Of a stretch of DNA of 64,000 nt, positions 48,403 to 58,607 are shown piece after piece (the stretch's first letter is position 1; each line of letters opens with the position of its first letter). The notes under the pieces are model-generated. The model had not been told where the DNA came from. It did not search any database and saw only the letters and a list, made by a program, of their open reading frames with translations. The DNA is taken from positions 1-64,000 of the forward strand of contig NZ_JABMCC010000085.1 of assembly GCF_013359905.1 (NCBI RefSeq), given 5' to 3'. Made by a program: the position numbers and the translations under genes. Origin of the DNA: Paenibacillus taichungensis (GTDB lineage Bacteria > Bacillota > Bacilli > Paenibacillales > Paenibacillaceae).

Positions 48403-49191
48403 ATGGCACTTATTAAATGTGACTTTTACTCTGACACGCTTGGTCTAAGCACCAGTATGCATGTTATTCTTCCACAACAGACCCACAATCAGATTGGCAT
48501 GGAGAACGTATCCGGCCAAGGGTTACATCCCACGCTGTATCTGCTGCATGGGCTATCGGATGATGACTCCATCTGGCTGCGCCGTACATCCATCGAACGA
48601 TATGTTGCGGACCTTGGTATTGCCGTTGTGATGCCTCAGGTACATCGCAGCTTCTATACGGATATGGCGGAAGGCGGACGCTACTGGACATTCATCAGTG
48701 AAGAGCTGCCTGCACTTGCACGTTCCTTCTTCCCGCTATCACACAAACGTGAGGACAACTTTGTTGCTGGCTTGTCCATGGGTGGCTACGGAGCATTCAA
48801 GCTGGCACTTCACAAACCGGAGCAATACGCCGCTGCGGCAAGTTTGTCCGGAGCACTCGACATGGTAGCGCATATGGATAACCGAATTGTTAAGGCATTA
48901 AGTGATGCTGAGTTCAAACGGATTTTCGGAGCAGAAATTAAAGGTTCGGAGAATGACTTGCTGCATCTGCTCGAAGAAAGCAAAGCAAGTCAGGGTCCAA
49001 AACCTTTGCTCTACCAATGCTGTGGGACAGAGGACTTCCTGTATGACGAGAATCAAGCGTTCCGTCAAGCTTGTGCACAGACCGATTTCCAGCTGACGTA
49101 CGAGGAAGAACCTGGTGGACATGACTGGGGATATTGGGACGAGAAGATCCAGAATGTGCTGAAATGGTTGCCATTGCGTGAACGTAAGTAG
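48403..49191 (+). CDS. Esterase of the esterase D/tributyrin esterase family
   Basis: This 262-residue alpha/beta hydrolase has a complete triad: S125 in [10 protein letters not shown]211 in GTEDFLYD and H240 in [26 protein letters not shown] is the oxyanion and N-terminal signature of the EstA/esterase D group, which cleaves short acyl esters, including acetylated sugars. No signal peptide is present, so it should be cytoplasmic. GAAAGGGG lies twelve bases before the ATG. It is divergent from yhbD and ends at a terminator shared with argH. Confidence 0.9.
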   Translation: MALIKCDFYSDTLGLSTSMHVILPQQTHNQIGMENVSGQGLHPTLYLLHGLSDDDSIWLRRTSIERYVADLGIAVVMPQVHRSFYTDMAEGGRYWTFISEELPALARSFFPLSHKREDNFVAGLSMGGYGAFKLALHKPEQYAAAASLSGALDMVAHMDNRIVKALSDAEFKRIFGAEIKGSENDLLHLLEESKASQGPKPLLYQCCGTEDFLYDENQAFRQACAQTDFQLTYEEEPGGHDWGYWDEKIQNVLKWLPLRERK

Positions 49192-49231
49192 TCGAGAAAT
49201 TTAACATATCTAAATCGTTGTCACACACAAG

Positions 49232-49271
49232 AAAAGCAGGCCGTTGAGAAGAAATTCTCGGCCTGCTTTTT
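49232..49271. terminator. Bidirectional terminator, esterase gene/argH
   Basis: AAAAGCAGGCC pairs with GGCCTGCTTTT around an inner GAGAA-GAAA-TTCTC stem. It lies between convergent genes and closes the arginine operon. Confidence 0.94.
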
Positions 49272-49308
49272 CGTTATATATCTTTATTTCATTATAGTAA
49301 ATGCGTTA

Positions 49309-50712
49309 TTAACCCCGATTGGTGATCCATTGCTCCGTAATTTCCAGCACCTTTTCACTACGTCCAATCGCCTCAGCGACCTGGTTCGAAGCCGTTCCGC
49401 CGTACACATTACGAGCATTTACAACCGCTTCTGGTTGCAGCACATCGTATATACGCTCATCGAACAACGGAGAGAACTGACGGAATTCATCGATGGTCAG
49501 ATCCAACAGATACTTACCGTTCTGGATACAATACAATACCGTCTTACCGATAACTTCATGCGCTTGGCGGAATGGCAAACCTTCGCCCACGAGGAAGTCC
49601 GCAATATCTGTAGCGTTGGAGAAATCCTGATTGACTGCTTGACGCATCCGATCCTTGTTAACCGTCATCGTTGCAATCATCGGAGCGAACAATTGAAGTG
49701 CGCCTTCCAGCGTCGCTACCGTGTCAAACATGCCTTCCTTGTCTTCCTGCATGTCCTTGTTGTAAGCGAGTGGCAGAGATTTCAACACGGTCAGCAAACC
49801 GATCAGGTTGCCGTACACACGTCCTGTTTTACCACGAACAAGTTCCGGTACGTCTGGATTTTTCTTCTGTGGCATAATGCTGCTGCCCGTGCAGAATGCA
49901 TCATCCAGTTCAACAAAACCAAACTCCGTGCTGCTCCACAGAACCAGTTCTTCACTCAGACGAGACAAGTGAGTCATGATCAGCGAAGCGGCTGCCAGGA
50001 ACTCCACAATAAAGTCACGGTCACTGACCGCGTCCAGACTGTTCTCGTACACACCATCGAAGCCCAGTTGTTCCGCCACAAAATGACGGTCAATCGAGAA
50101 CGTTGTGCCTGCAAGCGCACCTGCACCCAGTGGCAGCACGTTAATGCGTTTGTAGCTGTCCATAAGACGCTCTGCATCCCGTTGGAACATCGATACATAC
50201 GCCATCAGGTGATGAGCGAACAGAATCGGTTGTGCACGTTGAAGATGCGTATACCCCGGTACAATCGTGTCGAGATTGTCTTTGGCTTGTCCGATCAGCG
50301 CTTCCTGCAACGAGTGCAGCATGCCAACAAATCCAACTACGCGCTCACGCAAGTACAAGTGCATATCCGTTGCCACTTGGTCATTCCGGCTGCGTCCTGT
50401 ATGTAATTTGCCGCCCACAGGGCCGATAGTATCGATCAGGTTTTTCTCAATATTCATGTGGATGTCTTCATCCGATACGGAGAATTCCACTTCGCCTGCA
50501 CGGATTTTGTGCAGAACAGTAATCAAACCTTCCTTGATCGTCTCTACATCCTCTGCTGGCAGAATTCCACATTTGCCCAACATCGTGACATGAGCCAGAC
50601 TTCCTTGAATATCTTCCTCGGCCAACGCTTTGTCAAAGTTGATTGACGCGGTATATTCCTCAACCAGGTGATTGGTTTGTTTGGTAAAACGTCCTCCCCA
50701 CAGCTTGCTCAC
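49309..50712 (-). CDS. argH: Argininosuccinate lyase
   Basis: ArgH (467 residues) cleaves argininosuccinate to arginine and fumarate, the last step of the pathway. The fumarase/lyase superfamily signature [12 protein letters not shown] lies near residue 275, and the N-terminal KLWGGRF is typical. The start is GTG at 50712, eight bases after GGGGAG; the longer frame from 50742 begins upstream of that site. argG lies 105 bases upstream. It is the last gene of argC-J-B-D-F-G-H. Confidence 0.96.
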   Translation of the reverse strand: MSKLWGGRFTKQTNHLVEEYTASINFDKALAEEDIQGSLAHVTMLGKCGILPAEDVETIKEGLITVLHKIRAGEVEFSVSDEDIHMNIEKNLIDTIGPVGGKLHTGRSRNDQVATDMHLYLRERVVGFVGMLHSLQEALIGQAKDNLDTIVPGYTHLQRAQPILFAHHLMAYVSMFQRDAERLMDSYKRINVLPLGAGALAGTTFSIDRHFVAEQLGFDGVYENSLDAVSDRDFIVEFLAAASLIMTHLSRLSEELVLWSSTEFGFVELDDAFCTGSSIMPQKKNPDVPELVRGKTGRVYGNLIGLLTVLKSLPLAYNKDMQEDKEGMFDTVATLEGALQLFAPMIATMTVNKDRMRQAVNQDFSNATDIADFLVGEGLPFRQAHEVIGKTVLYCIQNGKYLLDLTIDEFRQFSPLFDERIYDVLQPEAVVNARNVYGGTASNQVAEAIGRSEKVLEITEQWITNRG

Positions 50713-50817
50713 AGTGAGTACTCCCCTTTCGCTCATGGACAAAGCCGCTCCTGCCAGATGTGCAAGAACGGCCCGCCTTGTCAGTTATTATCGTGATGCT
50801 TTATATACATGATGAAA

Positions 50818-52053
50818 TTAGTTTTTGTTTTGTTCCACACCGGAATTTACTTTCAAACGCAATGCGTTCAGGCGGATAAAGCCAGTTGCATCCCCTTGAT
50901 CGTATGCTTGTGTTGGATCAGCTTCCATTGTGGCAATGTCCGGGTTGTACAGGCTGACAGGGCTTTTCACACCTGCGCCGATGATGTTGCCTTTATACAG
51001 TTTCACACGAACGGTACCTGTTACATTTTTCTGGCTTTCAGTCACCAGCGCCTGCAGCGCTAGACGTTCTGGTGCGAACCAGAAGCCGTTGTATACGAGT
51101 GTGCTGTAACGTGTGATCAAGCTATCACGCAGGTTCATGACTTCACGGTCCATCGTGATGGATTCCATTTTGCGGTGAGCGGTAAACAGAATTGTTCCAC
51201 CTGGTGTCTCGTATACACCACGGCTCTTCATGCCGACGAAGCGGTTCTCTACCATGTCCACACGGCCGATACCATGTTTGCCACCAAGTTCGTTCAGTTG
51301 CTCCATCACTTGTAGTGGGCTCAAGCGCTCACCATTCAGTGCAACACAGTCGCCTTGTTCGAATTCAAGTTCAACATATTCCGCTTGATCCGGTGCATCT
51401 TCAGGTGCACTGCTGAGCAGGAACATGTCTTTGTTCTCGTCCGCACTTGGATCGAACCAAGGATCTTCCAGCACGCCGCTCTCATAGCTGATATGCAGCA
51501 GGTTACGGTCTGTGGAGTACGGTTTAGCCGCCGATGCGGTTACCGGAATGCCGTGTTTTTCAGCGTAAGCGATCATTTCGGCACGTCCCGGAAACTGGTT
51601 GCGGAACTCTTCCAAACGCCAAGGCGCGATGACTTGAATGTCTGGTGTCAGCGCAGCTGCGTTCAGCTCAAAGCGAACCTGGTCATTCCCTTTACCCGTA
51701 GCGCCGTGAGCAATCGCTGTAGCGCCTTCTGCACGAGCGATATCGACCATACGTTTCGCGATCAGTGGACGTGCGATACTTGTGCCAAGCAGGTATTGTC
51801 CTTCATAAAGGGCACCAGCTTGGAACATTGGATAGATGAAATCTTTGGCGAACTCGTCGCGCAGATCGTCAATATACACTTTGGAAGCACCTGTAGCGAG
51901 AGCTTTTTCCTCAAGGCCGTCCAATTCATCCTTTTGTCCAATATCCGCCGTAAATGCGATAATCTCCGCATCATATGTTTCTTTCAACCATTTCAAAATT
52001 ACAGATGTGTCCAACCCGCCGGAATAAGCGAGTACGATTTTTTCCTTAGCCAT
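50818..52053 (-). CDS. argG: Argininosuccinate synthase
   Basis: ArgG (411 residues) joins citrulline and aspartate using ATP. The N-type ATP pyrophosphatase loop AYSGGLDTS lies at residues 9-17. ATG at 52053 is ten bases after GGAGG, whereas an in-frame TTG two codons upstream is only four bases away. argF lies 86 bases upstream. In Bacillus subtilis argGH form a separate unit; here they are joined to the rest. Confidence 0.97.
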   Translation of the reverse strand: MAKEKIVLAYSGGLDTSVILKWLKETYDAEIIAFTADIGQKDELDGLEEKALATGASKVYIDDLRDEFAKDFIYPMFQAGALYEGQYLLGTSIARPLIAKRMVDIARAEGATAIAHGATGKGNDQVRFELNAAALTPDIQVIAPWRLEEFRNQFPGRAEMIAYAEKHGIPVTASAAKPYSTDRNLLHISYESGVLEDPWFDPSADENKDMFLLSSAPEDAPDQAEYVELEFEQGDCVALNGERLSPLQVMEQLNELGGKHGIGRVDMVENRFVGMKSRGVYETPGGTILFTAHRKMESITMDREVMNLRDSLITRYSTLVYNGFWFAPERLALQALVTESQKNVTGTVRVKLYKGNIIGAGVKSPVSLYNPDIATMEADPTQAYDQGDATGFIRLNALRLKVNSGVEQNKN

Positions 52054-52138
52054 GTTCAATGGTCCTCCCCAAGTTCAGTTGCTTAATCTATCATCGCGAA
52101 ATCTGTGTCTAAAATCAACCCATTCAGGCAAACAGCAT

Positions 52139-53107
52139 CTATTCGCTCATTAACGCAGCCATCAATGCTTTCTGCGCATGCAGTCGGTTCTCCGCCTGAT
52201 CAAAGATCAGGGAGTTTGGACCGTCAATAACTCCAGCACTCACTTCTTCTCCACGGTGAGCTGGCAGGCAATGCAGGAACATATAATCCGGCTTCGCGCC
52301 TTTCATCAGTTCCTCATCCACCTGATACGCAGCAAATGCTTGTTCACGAATCTTCTGTTCCTCTTCAAAACCCATGCTCGCCCATACATCCGTATACACG
52401 ATATCCGCATCTTTCACAGCTTCCTGTGCACTGTACGTTACAGTCACCTGTGAGCCGCTCTCCTGTGCAATGCTGCGCGCCTGCTCTACGACTGCGCTAT
52501 CAGGCTCATAGCCTTCCGGAGTCGCTATTGCAACATGCATACCCATCTTCGCTGCACCAAGCATCAGGGAATGAGCCATGTTATTGCCGTCTCCGACATA
52601 AGCCATTTTCAGCCCTTCCAGCTTTCCTTTGTGCTCCAGCACAGTTTGGAAATCTGCGAGTACCTGGCATGGATGTGCTGCATCGCTCAGGCCGTTAATA
52701 ACCGGAATATCCGCATGTTGTGCCAGTTCAGTCACATTATGGTGTCCAAAGGTACGAATCATGATGCCGTCCAGGTAACGTGACAGAACTTTGGCTGTAT
52801 CATGTGTCGTTTCCCCGCGACCAAGTTGGATATCGTTTTTGCTCAGGAAGAGCGCGTGACCGCCCAGTTGGAACATGCCGACTTCAAAGGATACACGTGT
52901 ACGTGTAGATGATTTTTCAAAAATGAGTCCGATCGTTTTACCTTGGAGTGGCTGATATGGCACACCGTTTTTCTGTTTACCTTTAATCTCAATCGCAAGG
53001 TCCAGCAGATAGCGGATTTCCTCCGCTGTATAATCTGTAAATTCAATAAAATCACGGCCTCTAAGATCGACCTTCTGTACCTTTTCCGTCTGTTGCGCTT
53101 GTGTCAT
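52139..53107 (-). CDS. argF: Ornithine carbamoyltransferase
   Basis: ArgF (322 residues) makes citrulline from ornithine and carbamoyl phosphate. STRTR (67-71) binds carbamoyl phosphate, FGHHNVTELAQHADIPVINGLSD carries the substrate loop, and HCLPAHRG holds the catalytic cysteine. ATG at 53107 follows AGGAGG by eleven bases; a frame extended to 53149 lies upstream of that site. The carbamoyl phosphate synthase genes carAB, which adjoin argF in Bacillus subtilis, are not in the window. The 200-base gap to argD has only short dyads (ACCGCGCGGT). Confidence 0.96.
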   Translation of the reverse strand: MTQAQQTEKVQKVDLRGRDFIEFTDYTAEEIRYLLDLAIEIKGKQKNGVPYQPLQGKTIGLIFEKSSTRTRVSFEVGMFQLGGHALFLSKNDIQLGRGETTHDTAKVLSRYLDGIMIRTFGHHNVTELAQHADIPVINGLSDAAHPCQVLADFQTVLEHKGKLEGLKMAYVGDGNNMAHSLMLGAAKMGMHVAIATPEGYEPDSAVVEQARSIAQESGSQVTVTYSAQEAVKDADIVYTDVWASMGFEEEQKIREQAFAAYQVDEELMKGAKPDYMFLHCLPAHRGEEVSAGVIDGPNSLIFDQAENRLHAQKALMAALMSE

Positions 53108-53307
53108 GTTAGTGTTGTCCTCCTTATTTCCGGTTCCCTGCACCCGCATGGGCAGAAAAATGTAGAAGGTTGATATCTTGCCATCCGACTACTCACTTTC
53201 ATCTTCCGCTAGTTTACCGCGCGGTTACAGGGATTCATGATTCATCATTTTGGTTCCGCTTCGAGGCCCGCGAAGGCCCCGAGTCAGAAAGGTTGTATAA
53301 AGTCTTA

Positions 53308-54564
53308 TTAAGCGTTCTTCGCAGCCACATGCTCTTCAATCAACGTAGCTACCAAGGATACCGCCTCATCGATCTCTTCCTTGCTCACATACAAGTTTGG
53401 AAGCAGACGAATGACATTCGGTCCTGCGGATACAAAGAGAATGCCTCGTTTCTGACCAGCAAGCACAATGTCTCCTACCGCTTCAGCACATTCGATTCCA
53501 ACAAGCAGCCCCATACCCCGAACTTCTTTTACAAACGAATTAGCAGCCAAACGCTCCCGCAGAGAGTTCATCAGGTATTCGCCCATTTCAGCTGCACGCT
53601 CAGGCAAATGATCTTCGAGCATGGTTTCAATCGTTGCAATGACAACGGAAGAGGCAAGCGGTGTTCCGCCAAATGTTGTTGCATGACTTCCCGCAGTAAA
53701 CGCATCCTTCAGATAACCTTTACCCAGCATCGCACCTACAGGGAATCCACTACCAATACCTTTGGCTACCGTGAAAATGTCCGGCTCAATGCCATAATGC
53801 TCATGCGCGAACAGTTTGCCTGTACGTCCCATTCCGGTCTGTACTTCGTCCACAATCAACAGCAGTCCGTGCTCTTCACAAAGTTTGCGAACGTGGTGGA
53901 CAAAATCTGGTTTGACCGGATGTACTCCACCCTCGGCTTGCACCATCTCCAGCATGATCGCTGCTGTATTGGGTCCGATTGCAGCTTCGAGAGCCGCTGT
54001 GTCATGCAATGGTACGGTTACGAATCCGGCTGGCAATGGCAAAAATCCTTCTTTCACCTTATCCTGCCCAGTTGCTGTCAAGGTTGCGAGTGTCCGTCCG
54101 TGGAAGGATTGGGCAAATGTAATGACTTCGTACCGACCTGTGCCTTTTACCTTCTGGTGATAGCGACGAGCCAGTTTGATTGCCGCTTCATTCGCTTCTG
54201 CACCACTGTTACAGAAGAATACGGCGTCTGCGCACGTATTTGCTGTCAACAAAGCCGCTGCTTTTTCCTGACCTGGAATCTGGAACAGGTTGGACACATG
54301 CCACAGCTCATCAATCTGAGCTTTCAGCTTGGCTCCGACTTTCTCCGGTGCATGGCCCAGACTCGTTACAGCCAACCCGCACATGAAATCAAGATAACGA
54401 TTGCCCTGATCATCCCACAGCCAGCTGCCTTTTCCTTTGACCAGACTGATTGGATAGCGCGCATACGTTTGGAAAAGAGAGCTTTCCGTCTGTGCCGCTA
54501 CACCTGTCGCTGCTACGCCCGCTACTGCTGTGCCAGAACCTGGCTGTTCATTGCCTTTTGCCAT
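53308..54564 (-). CDS. argD: Acetylornithine aminotransferase
   Basis: This is a class III PLP aminotransferase of about 418 residues that converts N-acetylglutamate semialdehyde to N-acetylornithine. CNSGAEANEAAIKLAR binds the cofactor phosphate, LLIVDEVQTGMGRTG carries the PLP aspartate, and GSHATTFGGTPLAS follows the cofactor lysine region (TVAKGIGSGFPVGAML). About 28 N-terminal residues are a Gly/Ala/Thr-rich extension before the fold begins. The start may be GTG at 54567 or ATG at 54564, both close behind TAGGAG. The gap to argB upstream is filled by repeat copy B. Confidence 0.95.
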   Translation of the reverse strand: MAKGNEQPGSGTAVAGVAATGVAAQTESSLFQTYARYPISLVKGKGSWLWDDQGNRYLDFMCGLAVTSLGHAPEKVGAKLKAQIDELWHVSNLFQIPGQEKAAALLTANTCADAVFFCNSGAEANEAAIKLARRYHQKVKGTGRYEVITFAQSFHGRTLATLTATGQDKVKEGFLPLPAGFVTVPLHDTAALEAAIGPNTAAIMLEMVQAEGGVHPVKPDFVHHVRKLCEEHGLLLIVDEVQTGMGRTGKLFAHEHYGIEPDIFTVAKGIGSGFPVGAMLGKGYLKDAFTAGSHATTFGGTPLASSVVIATIETMLEDHLPERAAEMGEYLMNSLRERLAANSFVKEVRGMGLLVGIECAEAVGDIVLAGQKRGILFVSAGPNVIRLLPNLYVSKEEIDEAVSLVATLIEEHVAAKNA

Positions 54565-54616
54565 CACCTATCACTCCTATTGGTTGGTGCAACGGCAATC
54601 ATATAAGAGCTATAAT

Positions 54617-54849
54617 TTACACTAGACCACTCCGATTGCAGGACCATCTTTTGAACGTACGCATACTCCACTTCGATGACAGAACAACCTTTCGATCGCT
54701 GTTATCCCCGGATTTTTTTGATTGATCCTTAAAGGGGAAAATCCGGGGATAAAGGCGCACGCTTCGCTTCTTCAGGTTATTTCTGTCCTCTACGTTATGC
54801 ATTTTTATTCTTCAGATTGGTTCTGCACCCTACGTTATTGTGTGTGTAA
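54617..54849. repeat. Palindromic intergenic repeat, copy B
   Basis: This copy has TTACAC (54617-54622) and GTGTAA ends and spans 233 bp because the right arm is duplicated: TTCTTCAG, TTCTG, CC and CTACGTTAT occur twice. The central hairpin (54702-54752) is the best paired of the four copies, TTATCCCCGGATTTT against AAAATCCGGGGATAA. It occupies the argB/argD gap; nothing else is seen between 54850 and the argB stop. Confidence 0.8.
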
Positions 54850-54934
54850 TATTAGATTTCTTATATAAAAAAGCGATGCACATATTTTTTTATTTACTAT
54901 AAGACCATGAAGACACTAGCGCACTGAGAGCAAA

Positions 54935-55774
54935 TTACTGCATACGGATAATTCGGGTTCCGATGGTTTCTCCGCCAAGCACACGGCTCAGGATCTGAGG
55001 TTCACTGCCATCTACGATGATGACTTCACGCACTTTGCCGTGAATACAAGCGATGGCTGCACGCACCTTTGGAATCATGCCGCCATAAATTTCTCCGGTT
55101 TGGATCATATCCTCGATCTCTTGTACAGAGACAGATGGCAGTACTTTTTTCTCGCCGCCTACATTCTTCATAATGCCAGGAACATCAGTCACTACGATCA
55201 TCCGACTCACTCCGAGATGGGAAGCTACCGCACCTGCGGCTGTATCTGCGTTGATGTTATAACGCTGGCCAGAGGCATCCACACCAACTGGCGCGATAAC
55301 TGGCATATATCCCATGTTTACGATGCCTTGAATAATCTCCGCATTAACGCCTGTTACGTCACCTACCCAACCAATCTCTGCATGGTTGCTAACCGGTTTT
55401 GCCTGGATCAGACCACCGTCCACACCCGACAATCCCAGCGCGTGTCCACCAACTCGTTGGATCAGGCGGACGATCTGTTTGTTAATACTTCCCGCAAGAA
55501 CCATCTCTACGACGTCCAGCACGGGTTCCGTTGTTTTACGCAATCCGTTCACAAACTCGGTCTCAATGCCCAGCTTCGCCAAATTATCCGAGATCGCAGG
55601 ACCGCCGCCATGTACGATGACAGGCTGTGTTCCCTTGGACTGCAAATCACGCAGATCTGCAAAAAAGGATTCAGGCAACGCCGCCAGCGTGCTGCCTCCG
55701 CATTTCATTACAAACGTCTGCTTCTCGGCACCTGCCTCTGTTCCGATACTCTCATTTTGCAATGTTGAATTCAT
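54935..55774 (-). CDS. argB: N-acetylglutamate kinase
   Basis: ArgB (279 residues) phosphorylates N-acetylglutamate, the second step. It is an amino-acid-kinase fold with VMKCGGSTL (near 22-30), IVHGGGPAI (near 53-61), YNINADTAAGAVA (near 180) and a C-terminal GGMIPKV. The N-terminal 18 residues are a polar extension; the long N-terminal helix typical of arginine-inhibited hexameric kinases is not evident. AAAGGAG lies seven bases before the ATG. Repeat copies flank it on both sides within the operon. Confidence 0.96.
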   Translation of the reverse strand: MNSTLQNESIGTEAGAEKQTFVMKCGGSTLAALPESFFADLRDLQSKGTQPVIVHGGGPAISDNLAKLGIETEFVNGLRKTTEPVLDVVEMVLAGSINKQIVRLIQRVGGHALGLSGVDGGLIQAKPVSNHAEIGWVGDVTGVNAEIIQGIVNMGYMPVIAPVGVDASGQRYNINADTAAGAVASHLGVSRMIVVTDVPGIMKNVGGEKKVLPSVSVQEIEDMIQTGEIYGGMIPKVRAAIACIHGKVREVIIVDGSEPQILSRVLGGETIGTRIIRMQ

Positions 55775-55810
55775 GAGGGCACTCCTTTCAATTCAAATGT
55801 TTTAACGAGA

Positions 55811-56082
55811 TTAACACTTCATTGATGCAATATTCTTCGGCTGACGTTCCGAATCCGGATCGTTCTTTCGATCGCTGTTGTCTCCAGGTTTTTTTTGAAC
55901 CCCTTCTTTTGAGGGGAAAACCCGGAGACAAAGGCGAACGCTTTGCTTCTACAGAATCGATTCCGCCTTCTCCACTACCTTCGCAGTTATCAACCACCAA
56001 AGAAAGTTCAATCCTTATACATTTTCAACATATTTACGAAGCAGCTACTCATAGGAAAGCAGCATTCTCCGTTAACGTGTAA
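55811..56082. repeat. Palindromic intergenic repeat, copy C
   Basis: This is a divergent and longer member (about 270 bp) with TTAACAC and GTGTAA ends. The central hairpin (55878-55931) pairs TTGTCTCCAGGTTTT with AAAACCCGGAGACAA. Compared with copy B, three base pairs changed on both sides. A stretch of about 70 bp (55980-56050) without counterpart in the other copies lies near the right end. It fills the argJ/argB gap. Confidence 0.72.
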
Positions 56083-56099
56083 ATATAAATAGTTGCTTA

Positions 56100-57338
56100 T
56101 TACGTGCGGTATGCCGCGTTAATTCGTACATAGTCATACGTCAGGTCACAGCCCCATGCGATGGCCGTTCCCTCGCCGTGGTGCAGATCGACCACAATGC
56201 GTACGGTATCGGTCTGCAAGTAGGCCAGCGCCGCTTCTTCGTCGAATACGACTGGACGGGATTGTTCAAGTACAGAGATGTCTCCCAGACGGATATCAAC
56301 CGTCTCCGGGTTCACCGGCTGTCCTGCTCGCCCTACGGCTGCAATAATCCGTCCCCAGTTGGCATCAGCGCCAAACATGGCGGATTTCACCAGGCTGGAC
56401 CCAATGACGGTCTTTGCAATAGCTTGCGCGGATTCATCACTTACGGCACCCGTTACTTGTACTTCTACCAGCTTGGTTGCTCCTTCTCCATCGCGAGCAA
56501 TGGCTTTGGCAAGCACTTCGCACACATAAGTGAATCCGGCAGCAAAAGCATCCCAATCCGGATGTTCCACGGTCAGTTCTTCGTTACCTGCCAGACCGCT
56601 GGACATGGCTACCAGCATGTCGTTCGTGCTCGTATCTCCATCCACTGTAATCATGTTAAATGTATGATTGGTCGCCTGACGCAGCAGGCGCTGCAACGCT
56701 TCTGCACTAATGACTGCATCAGAAGTCATAAAAGCCAGCATGGTCGCCATATTCGGATGAATCATCCCCGATCCTTTGGCGGCACCAGCAATCGTAATAG
56801 TTTTGCCGTTCACCTCAACGGAGACGCAGGCTTCTTTTTTCACCAAATCGGTTGTCAGAATAGCTTGGGAAAAATGCTCCGCCTCTTCTGCTTCCTTGCC
56901 CAAATGTGCCGGAAGTCCGCTAATCCCCGAGTGTACAGCGTCCATCTTCAGCAATTCACCAATGACACCTGTAGAAGCTACAGCAACATCCTCTTCTGCT
57001 ACGCCCAATTCACGTGCAGCCGCCGTACGCATGGCGTAGGCATCCTCTTCACCTTGTTGTCCAGTACATGCATTGGCATTCCCGCTGTTCACGATGACTG
57101 CCTGAAGGCGTCCATTGCTCAAGCTCTCACGTGTGACTTTCAGAGGTGCGGCCTGGAATACGTTCGTTGTATACACCGCAGCTGCAGTTGCCTGCACGTC
57201 ACAGCGGATCGCTCCGATGTCGTTACGAGACGTTTTTTTCAATCCGCAGTGCAGTCCACCAGCAGTGAACCCGAGCGGGGTTACAATCGTTCCGTTCTCA
57301 ACTATAGTAAAAGCCTTTTGCTCCACATTCGTTCCCAT
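56100..57338 (-). CDS. argJ: Bifunctional ornithine acetyltransferase/N-acetylglutamate synthase
   Basis: ArgJ (412 residues) recycles the acetyl group from acetylornithine to glutamate. The precursor cleaves itself before T199 in KGSGMIHPNMATML, giving two chains; this motif is intact. Whether it also uses acetyl-CoA (bifunctional) is a family property that cannot be read here, but no separate argA is seen. GGGGGATAAC immediately precedes the ATG. argC lies 116 bases upstream. Confidence 0.96.
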   Translation of the reverse strand: MGTNVEQKAFTIVENGTIVTPLGFTAGGLHCGLKKTSRNDIGAIRCDVQATAAAVYTTNVFQAAPLKVTRESLSNGRLQAVIVNSGNANACTGQQGEEDAYAMRTAAARELGVAEEDVAVASTGVIGELLKMDAVHSGISGLPAHLGKEAEEAEHFSQAILTTDLVKKEACVSVEVNGKTITIAGAAKGSGMIHPNMATMLAFMTSDAVISAEALQRLLRQATNHTFNMITVDGDTSTNDMLVAMSSGLAGNEELTVEHPDWDAFAAGFTYVCEVLAKAIARDGEGATKLVEVQVTGAVSDESAQAIAKTVIGSSLVKSAMFGADANWGRIIAAVGRAGQPVNPETVDIRLGDISVLEQSRPVVFDEEAALAYLQTDTVRIVVDLHHGEGTAIAWGCDLTYDYVRINAAYRT

Positions 57339-57454
57339 ATGTTATCCCCCGTTATGCGTTCGGCTGCATGCCGATTGTCCGCTTGCTTTGCCTGATCCGT
57401 TTTCCCCACATTGTATCGGAATTGCGCCTAGACGCTCTCCCAATGATTCAACCC

Positions 57455-58504
57455 TTATGGATATACTGGAGTCATGTTCAGCCCGAGGTTCTCCTCCCAT
57501 CCCATCATCAGGTTCATATTTTGAATGGCTTGCCCGGATGCACCTTTTACCAGGTTGTCGATGACCGAAATAATCGTCAAACGACCTGTACGAGGGTCAG
57601 CTGCAAATCCGATATCACAATAGTTCGATCCGTACACTTCCTTCGTTGAAGGCCAGATCCCCGGCTCACGTACACGCACGAACGGACGATTTTCATAATA
57701 TTTACGGTACAGATCAACGATTTCACGGTCACTATATTCACCAGTTAAATTAGCATACATCGTACTCATGATTCCGCGAGTCATTGGCACCAGTTGAGTT
57801 GTGAACGTTACTGTGACAGGAGATCCAGTGATATTTCCCAGCACTTGCTCAATTTCGGGAATATGCTGATGTTTGTTCAGTTTATATGCTTTAAAATTCT
57901 CATTCATCTCTGCATAATGATTCGTCAGACTTGTTCCCCGTCCCGCACCCGATACGCCGGATTTGGCATCAATGATGATACTGGAAGGGTCAATCCATCC
58001 TGCCTCAACAGCTGGAATCAATCCGAGTAACGTAGCCGTTGGGTAGCAGCCTGGGTTGGAAATAAAGTTCTTGCCCTTCACTTCGTCGCCATACACCTCT
58101 GCCATGCCGTATACCGCCTGTTCCAGCAATGTAGCAGAAGGTGCCGGATGTTTATACCACTCTTCATACACCGTTCCATCCTTAAGTCTGAAGTCTCCAG
58201 ACAGATCAATGACCTTAAGCCCTGCTTCAAGCAGGCTCGGAACGAGTTTTGCGCTGACACCAGACGGGGTTGCTGTGAACACCAGATCTGCACGACTTGC
58301 GATCTCAGCCGGGTCCACGCCGTCGAGTGGCCTCTGAATCACGTCCGTCAAATGCGGGAATCCATCTGCGATGGACTCACCACTGCTGGATGAAGAGATT
58401 ACCGAAGTAATTTCAACCTGCGGATGGTTCTGGAAAAAACGAATCAGCTCCACCCCGCCGTAGCCGGTGGAACCGACGATTGCCACTTTTAATTTGTTAT
58501 TCAC
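57455..58504 (-). CDS. argC: N-acetyl-gamma-glutamyl-phosphate reductase
   Basis: ArgC (349 residues) reduces N-acetylglutamyl phosphate with NADPH. IVGSTGYGGVEL (residues 9-20) is the nucleotide-binding loop, and SNPGCYPTATLL holds catalytic C153. The start is GTG at 58504, five bases after GGGGGAG; the frame open to 58570 would place that site inside the gene. It is the first gene of the arginine operon, with a good promoter about 105 bases upstream. Confidence 0.96.
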   Translation of the reverse strand: MNNKLKVAIVGSTGYGGVELIRFFQNHPQVEITSVISSSSSGESIADGFPHLTDVIQRPLDGVDPAEIASRADLVFTATPSGVSAKLVPSLLEAGLKVIDLSGDFRLKDGTVYEEWYKHPAPSATLLEQAVYGMAEVYGDEVKGKNFISNPGCYPTATLLGLIPAVEAGWIDPSSIIIDAKSGVSGAGRGTSLTNHYAEMNENFKAYKLNKHQHIPEIEQVLGNITGSPVTVTFTTQLVPMTRGIMSTMYANLTGEYSDREIVDLYRKYYENRPFVRVREPGIWPSTKEVYGSNYCDIGFAADPRTGRLTIISVIDNLVKGASGQAIQNMNLMMGWEENLGLNMTPVYP

Positions 58505-58589
58505 TCTCGCTCCCCCAATCTTGTCGTATGCGCTACTTATACTGTTCTCCTGCTCCCAATGAGCTTTCATACAGCAATTCCGTCGCTTC

Positions 58590-58607
58590 TATGCATATTT
58601 GTGTATT
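58590..58607. promoter_or_regulatory. Candidate ARG box (ArgR/AhrC site)
   Basis: TATGCATATTTGTGTATT lies directly downstream of the argC -10. The left half resembles the arginine-repressor half-site TATGAAT (6 of 7), while the right half is poor. Position within the transcript start region suits repression, but the match is weak. Confidence 0.3.

Noticed and set aside
49330..50406. Plus-strand open frame opposite argH
   Set aside because: Antisense to a clear lyase, with no start signal or recognisable domain.
53170..54606. Long open frame on the plus strand opposite argD (478 codons)
   Set aside because: It is antisense to a clear aminotransferase, has no family features and no ribosome-binding site; it follows from argD codon use.
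56178..57395. Plus-strand open frame opposite argJ
   Set aside because: The translation is cysteine- and histidine-rich with no motif; argJ on the other strand has its autocleavage site intact.
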